Shown: positions 1-9,400 of the stretch, piece after piece | Layout of the letters: every line of letters starts with the position of its first letter | Position numbering within the stretch: position 1 is the stretch's first letter | DNA from: JBMYRH01 sp049602155 | GTDB lineage: Bacteria; Myxococcota_A; UBA9042; PHBI01; JBMYRH01 | Direction: 5' to 3' | Length of the DNA stretch: 29,031 nucleotides | NCBI GenBank assembly: GCA_049602155.1 | Contig: JBMYRH010000045.1 | Span: 1-29,031, forward strand | Notes under the pieces: generated by a model | What the model was told of the DNA's origin: nothing | The model's database searches: none | What the model saw: only the letters and a program-made list of their open reading frames with translations | Made by a program: the position numbers and the translations under genes

Positions 1-3000
1 CCATGGTCTGTGGTGCATAGAGGTTCCCGTAGACCGGGTTGACCGAGTACTCCGAGTTCGGCGCGTTGCCGCGGGCACCGAAGCCACCGTGACTGCCAGC
101 CATCGTGTTGGCGAGCTCGCGGCTCTGCCAGTTCCACCACGTCTTGCTCGGGTAGCCCTTGCCGGAGCCGGTGATCGTCGCGCCGGTGTCCACGAAGATG
201 GAGTCTGCCCGCAGGTTGAGCCCACGGGACTGCCCATCTGCGGCCGCGCTGTGCGTCACCGTGCCGGAATTGACGATGAGGTGATTGAGGTCGAGCGGCG
301 CGCAGTCCGTCACATCGATCACGAGGGTGGCGCCGTCGACCACCACCGTCTCACCGGTGTAATCAGAGCTGTTCGTGCAGTCGATCGTGAAAGTTCCGCT
401 GTCCATCGTGTTCTCGACGTCGATCATCTCGACGACCGCATCATCGGAAAGCGGTGTGCCGTCGACGTTCGCAGAGATCGTCGCGAGGCCCGCGACATCA
501 CTCGCGCGGAGCGTCTGCGTCCAGGTGCCATTCGGTTGGTGCACGACCTCGCCCAAGAGCTCCCCTGCGGTGGTCTGGAGGGAGACGGCGTGGTCCGTGG
601 TCAAGAGCGTGCCGTAAGCATCCCGCAGCGTCACGACGACCGTCGCGCTGTCGATACCGTCCGCCTCAATCACGCTCTGGGAAGTGTGCACCGTGGAGGT
701 CGCGTCCGAGAACGGTCCTCCCTCCGGGAAGGGGACGGAGATGAGGCCTGTCTCATCGCCGGCGACGCTCGAGTTAAGGTGATCGACTCGAATCGTCCCG
801 GAGCTGCCGGGGGTCAGCGCCGTGAACGTGGCCGACGCTTGAGGCCCGTCGAGGCCCTGCAGCGCATCGAGCGTCCCTGTCACGCTCCACAGGACCGACA
901 CGTCCTCAAGGTAGACCATGTCGCTATCGTATCCAGCTGCGAAGAGCGCCAGACTTTGGTCGAGCTCAAGGGTCTTTGAACCCACCGGGTCACCCGCGCC
1001 CCCCGCCGCATCACGGATGACGAGGTAGGTCAGAGAGCCCACCTCGGGGACCTCCACTGCCTCGACGACCACGGTGAAGTCGGCCGCATCGGTGAAGAGC
1101 CCGTCGGTGACCTGAACGGTGACCTCAAAGGTGCCTGCATCGCCGATGTCTGGCGCGACGCGGACCGTCGGGATGCCCAGACCGTCCACGGTCAACGTCA
1201 CGAAGTCCGGGGCACCAACCAGCGACCAACTCAGCGTCTCGGCGGCTGTGTCCGCGTCCTCGACGGACACACCGAATTCGAACAACTCTCCTGCGAGCAG
1301 CGTGACATCGCTAACCGGCGCGATGGTCGGGGCCGCGGCCGCGAGGACCTCCACGGTGTCGATGTCCCAATAGATGAAGGCCTCTGCGTCGCTGGCTTCG
1401 ACCTCGAAGGCGATGGCAGCTGAAGACATCCCTGCCAGCGCCCCGCTCATATCGACCACGACGCTCCCATGTGGGGGCGCATCGGCATCGAGTGCCTGTG
1501 ACCAAGCCTCTGACCAGGGCGCCTGCCCATCTGGGGACGCGAGGACCCGGAGGGTGACGCCACCGGCGGACTTCCCGGCGACGACGGCTTGCTCAAAGCG
1601 CAGGGTCACGAACGCGGCGCCCTCTGCGTTGAGCGGCGGAGAGATGAGCTGATGCTGGGTCGCGGTCGCGAAGCCGTCGTGGATGAAGCGCGGGTGGCTA
1701 TCCTCGCCCAAATCCCCTGCGAGGGAGAGGATCCACAGGCCATTGTCTTCGGCCGCACTCCACTGAGTCCAGCCCACCTCTGCGAACGACACTGCAGCGT
1801 CAAAGTCCTCCGTGTAGGGGAGCGCAATGGGGTCGAATGGCTCGAATGGTTCGGGCTCCTCGACGTCCGACTCTGGCTCCGCAGTGTCATCGGCGGGCGC
1901 CTCGGTGTCCTCCTCGGGCGTGGATGTATCGTCGATGGGCTCGCCGGCGTCTTCGTCCGGGAGCGACGTGTCCACGGTCGCCTCGTCCACGTCGGAGAGC
2001 GACGCATCATCCACAGGGCCCTCAGCGTCCTCGCCAACGGCGGAGGTGTCCCCTACAGGGCCCTCCGCGTCAGAGAGCAAGGTGTCGTCAGAGGGCGCCT
2101 CGGCGTCGCCGTCATCGGCGGCGTCCACGCCCCCAGTGTCAGGCGAGGGACCGACATCCGCGGCCGCGTCCTCTTGAGCCGGAGGGCCGGCATCCGAGCT
2201 CGCGTCCGACGTGCTGCTCCCCGCATCATCGAGAGGTGGTGGGCAGTCTGCTGGGCAATCTGTCTCGTCCGCTCCGCAGACGCCATCACCGCACACAGAG
2301 GCTGCGTCACACGCGTCACCGGCCGGGTCTCCACCCGAGTCTTCCTGACCCGGGTTTGGAGTCAACGGGCAATTGTCGTCCGCATCAGCGATGCCGTCGC
2401 CATCATCGTCGTCGTCGACACAGTCTTTGAGGCTGTCTTGATCCGTGTCTGGGTAACCTTCGTCGATGAGGCCATTGCAGTTGTCGTCGGCCCCGTTGCA
2501 AGCCTCCGCAGCTGGTTCAGGAGCGTCACAGGAGGTCCACCCATCCGGCCCCGCGCAGACCTCGACGCCCAAGCACGTCCCGTGATCGTTGGTCGACGCA
2601 CACTGGCGCGCCAAGCCCTCGTCGTTGCCGGTGCACACGCATCGACCCGCGTCCGGCAAACAGAGCCACTCACCGTCTGTCTCCAGCTGCCCGCACCCGT
2701 ACCCTGAAGGGCACGGCAGGCCATCCTGACAGGTCGACGCACAGTAGGTCTGAGCGCCGCCACCGACGGCGACACAGCGCCCTGCATCGCTCCCGCACTC
2801 GGCATCCTCGCTGCAAGCTCGGCAGCCGAGCGTGTGCGCGGGGAGGCAGAACCCCTCAGTCTCCTCAAGCCACGGCGACGGCTCGCAGAACCACCCGGGC
2901 TGACACCCCTCAGCGCCGCACGGCGTGCTGCATAAGCCGCCCATCGCGCTCGGTGCACAGAACGCGCTCTCACACTCCTCGGCCGTGTGACAGGCCGCGC

Positions 3001-3208
3001 CAAGTGGCGCGCCCTGTGGCGCGATCTGCACGATCTGCGCCGCCCCGTCGGGGCTGGTGTTTTGCTCGGCCCCTGCCCCAGCGTCATCCGTGGCCGGTAA
3101 GAGCCCGGCGTCGCCGCTGCAACCCAGGCCCGAGAGAGCCAGGAGGCTGGTCGCGAGGAGACCCCAGACCAGTCGTCTCGGAGCGATAAAATGGGTTTGC
3201 TTGTGCAT
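1..3208 (-). CDS. Lipoprotein A: mosaic cysteine-rich surface lipoprotein (3' end beyond window)
   Basis: The frame is open from an ATG at 3208 to the left edge, at least 1069 codons, so the C-terminus is missing. The N-terminus is a signal peptide ending in LSGLGC, with Cys30 the likely lipidated residue. The lipobox is slightly atypical. Residues about 40-235 are a Cys-rich module. A MopE-like metal-binding motif (CNGADDNCNGLIDEG) follows near 237, a thrombospondin type-3 calcium repeat (DNCPLTPNP...GDACD) at about 262-298, and an Asp/Ser/Pro-rich linker at about 320-460. Residues about 464-620 resemble a cleaved-adhesin/MAM-like jelly roll. They are followed by a putative Ig/cadherin-like domain (about 624-715), an Ig-like stretch, an invasin-type Big-1 domain (about 833-925) and the start of a glycine-rich module (GSHGGFG) like that in lipoprotein C. 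The role is probably adhesion or surface display; no enzyme motif was seen. Domain names come from pattern recognition only. Confidence 0.88.
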   Translation of the reverse strand, partial: MHKQTHFIAPRRLVWGLLATSLLALSGLGCSGDAGLLPATDDAGAGAEQNTSPDGAAQIVQIAPQGAPLGAACHTAEECESAFCAPSAMGGLCSTPCGAEGCQPGWFCEPSPWLEETEGFCLPAHTLGCRACSEDAECGSDAGRCVAVGGGAQTYCASTCQDGLPCPSGYGCGQLETDGEWLCLPDAGRCVCTGNDEGLARQCASTNDHGTCLGVEVCAGPDGWTSCDAPEPAAEACNGADDNCNGLIDEGYPDTDQDSLKDCVDDDDDGDGIADADDNCPLTPNPGQEDSGGDPAGDACDAASVCGDGVCGADETDCPADCPPPLDDAGSSTSDASSDAGPPAQEDAAADVGPSPDTGGVDAADDGDAEAPSDDTLLSDAEGPVGDTSAVGEDAEGPVDDASLSDVDEATVDTSLPDEDAGEPIDDTSTPEEDTEAPADDTAEPESDVEEPEPFEPFDPIALPYTEDFDAAVSFAEVGWTQWSAAEDNGLWILSLAGDLGEDSHPRFIHDGFATATQHQLISPPLNAEGAAFVTLRFEQAVVAGKSAGGVTLRVLASPDGQAPWSEAWSQALDADAPPHGSVVVDMSGALAGMSSAAIAFEVEASDAEAFIYWDIDTVEVLAAAAPTIAPVSDVTLLAGELFEFGVSVEDADTAAETLSWSLVGAPDFVTLTVDGLGIPTVRVAPDIGDAGTFEVTVQVTDGLFTDAADFTVVVEAVEVPEVGSLTYLVIRDAAGGAGDPVGSKTLELDQSLALFAAGYDSDMVYLEDVSVLWSVTGTLDALQGLDGPQASATFTALTPGSSGTIRVDHLNSSVAGDETGLISVPFPEGGPFSDATSTVHTSQSVIEADGIDSATVVVTLRDAYGTLLTTDHAVSLQTTAGELLGEVVHQPNGTWTQTLRASDVAGLATISANVDGTPLSDDAVVEMIDVENTMDSGTFTIDCTNSSDYTGETVVVDGATLVIDVTDCAPLDLNHLIVNSGTVTHSAAADGQSRGLNLRADSIFVDTGATITGSGKGYPSKTWWNWQSRELANTMAGSHGGFGARGNAPNSEYSVNPVYGNLYAPQTM

Positions 3209-3466
3209 GACTGTCCCTTGTGATCGCGTGTTGATTCGCGACAATCTCGCATTCCACCATGCTGCGATGTCGTTGTCTACGCGCGCGTCCCAGAAGGGGC
3301 CGCGCGCGTCGCGTCGTGAGCTCAGAGGGCCCCGTAACTCATATCGGGGGACCTCATCATCGGCGTAAAGCCGAGGTGGCATCCGCTCATCTGGGCGCCT
3401 GTGCTGGCGCCCGTTGTCCCGAGCTACCAAGCCCTCAGCTGGCCCTGCCACGCCCTAATCGCGCCC
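3209..3466. other. Intergenic region between lipoprotein genes B and A
   Basis: This 258-bp spacer lies between the stop of B and the start of A, both on the minus strand. No convincing gene was seen. It contains one perfect short inverted repeat (3393-3412), listed separately. The spacing suggests that A has its own promoter, but no clear -35/-10 pair was recognised. Confidence 0.6.
3393..3412. terminator. Perfect 7-bp GC hairpin, possible terminator of gene B
   Basis: GGGCGCC (3393-3399) and GGCGCCC (3406-3412) form a perfect stem around a 6-base loop, about 55 bases downstream of the stop of B on the minus strand. No T-tract follows, so a factor-independent terminator is only possible. 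An operator or another RNA hairpin would fit equally well. Confidence 0.3.
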
Positions 3467-6400
3467 CTAGAGCGCCTCGATGACCAACTGGACCCAGTCT
3501 TTCCCGTTCGCTTGGTCTTGAACCACAGAGGCGGTGAGCCCCTGCTCTTCAAAGCCTGTGATGACGACGTTGGCGGGGTTGATGAGCTCGGTCAGGTTGT
3601 TCGAGTCGATGAGCACAAAGCTCCCCGCGCCGCCCTCGTAGTCCGCCCCGTCAACCTCAATCGTCGCGTTCCCGAGGTTCATCCAACCAGGCACGTTGAT
3701 CTTGCTCACACCGGTCGCGTTGAGGGTGAAGCGGAAGATCCCGTCACACCCGTTGTGCACGTTTAAGCGCACCATGCTTACGGTCGGTGCGTCGCCGACG
3801 ATCTCGAAGACCGTCTGTGTCCCGTCGCCCACATAGAGCTGCCCGGAGAGCGCCACAGTGCCACCACTGATGCGCATATCGGTCTTCAGGCTCAGGATGT
3901 TGGTCGGTACGCCGCCGGTGAACGCCATCGACCCCGAGCGCACGTCGATAAGCCCGCCGCCAGAGATCGTCCTGCTCACGCCCGACATATCCCGCGTCAG
4001 TGTGCCCCCGTCGACGACGATGGTGCCATCTACGCTCAGGTTCGCGCCGTTCGCCCCGAGCACCCCGGTGTTAAGGGCCACCTCTCCCCCCGCAGCGACC
4101 GCGATCGCGCCGCTGCTGGCCAGCGTTACCCCCTCATCCATCTGCAGAGTGCCGTCGGAAACCGTGAGATCTGCGACGGACTGATCGACATCGACATCGA
4201 CGACCGCGCCGCCTTCGATGGTGACGTTATCGCTCGAATACACCGTCTGCGTAGACCAGTCAGCGCTCACGTCATAGACGACCTCAAAGGAGGACTGGGC
4301 GACGGCGTAGAGGGGCACCTCCACATGACCTGTCGTGCCATCAAGGCGCGCGAACACGAGGGCCATGGTGCCCTCAGCGGTCTGCCCCTCAGACAGACCG
4401 GCGACGGTGTTATCGAAGAGGACCTCAAGGGTCGAGACAGCGGGCGCTGGGCTCTTGAGCACCCACGGGAGCAGCTGTGGGCTGCAGAAGGCGCCTGGGT
4501 GTGTCTCGCCATGGACGGTGACGTCGATTATCTCGACGTAAGACGGGGCCTCGAAGCTCACAAGCGCGGTGCCCAAAGACTGGTCCATAAACAGCGGGTG
4601 CCCGATCGAGACGCCCGCCTGAGGGCTCACATCGAGCGCGAGCTGCTCGATATAATCCGAGCTCAAGACGAGCGCTTCTTCTGCCGTCGTCGCGTGCATG
4701 AACCACCCCGTGGCGTCTATGGGCAGCTCAGCGGTGATGGTCCACGCCCCCTCTGGCCCTTGGCTCAGAGACGCGCCGACCTCACTCCAGGCCATCTCTC
4801 CGGTCCATCCGCTCTCGGTGGCGTAAAAGAGCGACGCAGCCCCGAGCGCCTTGGTGGAAGTGAAGACGGCCTCGGCGACGCCGGCGTCTAGACCAACGCT
4901 CACTTGTTGGGCCCAAGGCGCACCAAAGTCGACGACGCTCTCAGCGAAGGCATAGCTCTCAGGGCGGTCCCAAGCCGGTGAATGTCCGTGCCCCATCCCC
5001 GGCACCAGGGAGACCATCCGAGGGCCACTCGCCTGGTGGTAGGTGGCCGCCTGGCTGTCATGGGAGAAGTTGTTCTCCTCGGGCCATGAGAGCCAGAGCG
5101 CCGGCATCTCGGCGCTCTCAATCCACTGCATCGGATCCCAGAGCTCTCGGTACATCGGGTTCCCTTCAAGGGCGTCACCAAAGTAGTTTGGGATGTCGTA
5201 CTTGTGCCCTGCGCCGTAGACCGGCACAGCGAATGCAAAGCGATCATCGATCCCCATGGTGGTCGCGGTGATGACCGCTCCCCAGGAGATCCCCATCACC
5301 CCAACTTGGTCCGCGTCGACCTCGGGGAGCGCCCGCAAAAGCGAGTTGGCGAGCACAGTGTCAGCCACCGCATGGTACATCCACTGGTCGGTGAGCGGGA
5401 CGTCCACGTCCCCATAGGCGCCGTCCCGAGCGGGGCCCGCCATCTGATGCCTCTTCCAGTACCCCACCGCCATCCCAGCGTCGATGTCGTCCTGGGTGGC
5501 CGCGTCATCGTTTTGCCCCTCGACAGCGATACTAATCGCCGCGTAGCCCCGCGCTCGCCACTCGCTCGCCCACATCGAGAAGGCGGTCCCGCCGCCGCCG
5601 TGCACGAGCACGACCCCGGGTACGGGTGCGTCCGCGCTGGCGCCGACCGGCAACGCGATCCGCGCATAGACGCGGGTCGGCGCTCCCTCATAGTCCAGCG
5701 CGTCAAAGTAGATCGCCTTGGACTGCCCCGAGGCGAGCTCGGCCAACTCGTCCGTCGTGTCGTCTACACGCATCAGGGGCGCGTCGGTCAGCGCCCCAAG
5801 CGCCTGAACCAGGGCGCGCTCCTCTGCAAACGCGTCCTCTGTCGGAGAGAGATCCATGCATGAGGTCTCGACCTCGCAGAAGTAGAACGTGCAAGCGCCG
5901 TCGCCCGGGACGACCAAGCAGGCCCCCCACGCCTCCTCACAATCCCAATCGCACTGGGTCACGCGGCTCCCATGCGCATGCCCCTCTGCACACTCAAAGC
6001 AGGAGCCATCGTCGAGGAGGGCCTTAGGCTCATAGTTTGGGGCGTCAGGGTTCGTGCAGCCCTCGGGCTGGCACGCAGGCGGTACGCAACCGCAGACGAA
6101 GGCCCCCGAAGTGTTCGCGCAGGGCTCATCTGGTGCGCAATCATTGAGCGCAGCGTCCGCGCACTCATCGATGTCGTCGCAACTCACGCCATCAGCATTA
6201 AGGGTGAAGCCGTCGTGGCAACCACAGCTCACGCCGCCGTCGACGTTGATGCAGTCCTGGGCACACCCGGCGTTATCACTCATGCACTCGTCGACATCGT
6301 CGCAGCTCAAACCGTCGACGGCGAGCGCATAGCCCGCGTCACATGAGCAGACAAACGTCCCCTCTAGGTTCTCACACCCGTGCGCGCATCCACCGTTATC

Positions 6401-9400
6401 CGTCAGGCATTCATCGACATCATCGCAGACGATGGCGTCACCCTCGAGGACGCCCACACAGGGCGTGTCACCGCGGACCAATCGGTAGTGATGGGTCCCG
6501 CGATTATGCACGTTGAAGACGAGGTCAAAGTCCCTGGTCGCGGCGTTGTCAAAGGCCTGCCAGTAGTCACTGCCCTCCACGGCTTGGTCCACCTGCTCCC
6601 AGGCGGCGTCGACCTGCCGCTCGAGCCGCCAGCCGTCCGGGCGCGCCAACCCTCGAATCGTCAGCGGCGTGTAGCCCAAGCCACCGGTCAAGGTGAAGCG
6701 CACCGCGGTCGCGCCCTGTGACGCCTCGAACTCGAGCGGGTGCGTCCTGACCAACGTCCCGACAAAGGGGGTGACCTCAAGCTGGTTGTCTGCCGCGAGC
6801 ATCATGGCCATATCGGTCGACTGGTAGCTCGAGGCGGAGAGCTCTGTGAGGTAATCACTCTCGCCGTAGTATGCGTCCTTGTCCGCCGGTGGCACGAGGT
6901 ACTCGACGGTCGCGCGGATGACGCTCCCCGCCGGGATGCTGGCGTTCGCCGGGTCGAAGGGGACACCGAGCTCGAAGGACATCTGAGACCAACCATTGTT
7001 GGAGGTGCGCATGATGTTGATGTGCGGCGTCGTGATGACGGTGTCGCCGAGGGTGGCCTCGTAGTCACGGACGACGAAGGCGATGTTGGCGAGGTGCTCC
7101 GGCAGCTCGCCCGAGCTGTGGTCGCTGTCGTAGAGCATCACCCAAGGGGCGTCGCCCTCAAGCGCGATACCCCTGTCTGCGTTGGAGGCATAGCCGGTGG
7201 TCCCGTGATTCGGTACGGGCTTATCGGCGAAGACTTGCGAGGCGTTTCCATAGGCATAACGGGAAAACCCGTTATCGCCGTAGCGATCAGCCGCCATCTG
7301 GAAGAGCGCCAAGCGGTCGTAAGGGACCGTCTCATGGAAGGTGTACTCAAGGTGGTAGTACGCGCGCACCAAGTCGTCCGTACGGCCGAGTTGGGTGGCG
7401 ATACGCGCTGAGATCTTTTGGTCGCGAGTGACGCCGGCGTAGACGACATCCGTGAGGTTCGGGCCCGTGTAGTTGTAGTGAGTCCTGAGCCGCCCGAGCT
7501 GGTGCTCTGGGCGGTTATCCGTCGTGTCGCTCTTGTAGACGAGGAAGGTCGCGCCCCCCACGTTGCCAGTCCAATCCCACTTGTTCTTCGTCTTCACCAA
7601 AAAGGGCCGGACGTCATCGACCATCGCGCGGTTGAGCGTCATATCCGGATCATACGTGATGGACTCCCCGAAGGCGCCGAGGGACGACTGGTCCCACTGC
7701 TGGTTCTTCCCCCAGCCGATAAGCGAGAGCTGCGAATGTTGGGCCGCGTAGGCCTCGCCCCACTTCGAGTGAGCAAAGGTGTGCTCGAACTCGTGGCTGC
7801 CCGGCTCAAGTTGAAGCGCACTGTAGAGGTGGTACCAGGCCGGCGGATCGTGCCAGTTCTTAGAGATCTGAATCGGGGCACCGATCGGCTCCCCTTGAGT
7901 GTCTCGATAAAGCGGGATGCCGCCCGTGATGTAGTACGCCGCGTTGCCCCCGCCATCGAAGGCGATGGGCACCGACACGGGCTCTTCCGTCTCATTGTGG
8001 ATGACCAAGCGGTGGCGGTTGTACCAGTTGTGCTTGGAGGGGTCTGACCAGTCTTTCCCCCACCCTCCGCCGACCTCACCGAGGTTGTGGAGCGCCACGA
8101 CAAAGAGGCCACGCACCGGATCCCAGCTCGCGTCCTCAAGCACGTCGCCGCCGCTGCCATCCCGCTGCATCTGGGCATACTGAACCTGAACGTCCTCTTG
8201 CGGATGAAGCCAAAGGTCGCGCTGGGCATCGCCGCCGGCGTTAGACGGCACCGCGATGAGAGAGAGGGTGCGCTCCTGACCCGCCGAGGCCACGTCGTAG
8301 CTCATCTCAAAGAGCAGGGTCCCGTCAGCGCTCCGGCTGATGTTAGGGGTCGCGCCAGAGAGCTCAGCGAGGATGAAGGACCAGCCTCGCCCTGCCCCAT
8401 CGGTCACCGAGACCGCGCGTGCGCCGTCGAGCCACTCGGTCTCGCCGAACTGCACGACCGCCTCACCTGAGAGCTCAACGCTGACGACCATCGGGCCCCC
8501 ACCAGCCACGCTGGTCGCGCGGTGCGTGAGCACAAAGTGACGAGGCATGGCCGCGACTTCCACGCTCCCCGACAGATCTGAGGTGTCTTCGTAGGTCACC
8601 TGAGGGATCTCAAAGCGCTGCATGAAGCGCCCCATATCCGTCAAGCGAGACGGGTTCTGCGCATCACCATCGACCCCCAAGAACGCTGCAGCCACGCGGT
8701 CCGCCCCTCCGTGACTGACGCCATACGTCACCGAGGCCTCGGCCAGCCCATCCACAAGGCCCTTGTCTTGGTGCAAGGCGTCCTCGGCGGAGCGCTCCTC
8801 ATCAAAGATCCCGAGGGTGTCTAGGTTCCCTGCCTTCACATCAAAGGCGAGGCCATAATAGCCCGTCTGTACGTGGCGTACGGCGTTGTATGCGGGCTGT
8901 TGAAACCAATGATTGGTCGGCCAGTAAGTGTAACCGTAGTCACGCACATGGGTGTACCCCCCTGTCGTGGCGACGACACACCCCGTGGCGCTCTCCGGCG
9001 AGGTGAAGCCATCTGGGCAAAGCGCACAGAGCCCCTCGCCATCGTCAAACGAGCCCGCAGGACAGAGGCCACAGAGCGCCCCCTCCCACCCATTGAGGCA
9101 CGCGCAGGCAAAGCTCGCCACACCATCGATGCACGTCCCCCCGTGCATGCACGGGGCGTCAGCGCACTCGTCGATGTCGGTCTCGCACGCCTCACCGGAG
9201 TATCCCGGCGCACACTCGCAGCTGAAGCTCGCCAGCCCCTCAGTGCAGGTCCCGCCGTTCATGCAAGGGGCGTCAGCGCACTCGTCGATGTCGGTCTCGC
9301 ACGCCTCACCGGAGTATCCGGGCGCACACTCGCAGGTGTAGCTCGCCACACCGTCGACGCACGTCCCACCGTTTGCACACGACGCATCAACACAGTCGTC

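Noticed and set aside
1589..2707. Long plus-strand open frame of 372 codons
   Set aside because: It is antisense to lipoprotein A. Its composition (Arg/Val/Ile-rich, no domain, no ribosome binding site) is that of a high-GC shadow, while the minus strand has recognisable domains.
2362..3252. Minus-strand open frame of 296 codons over the start of gene A
   Set aside because: It lies in another frame and is Arg/Ser/Ala-rich without domains. The frame starting at 3208 gives a lipoprotein signal and a MopE motif.
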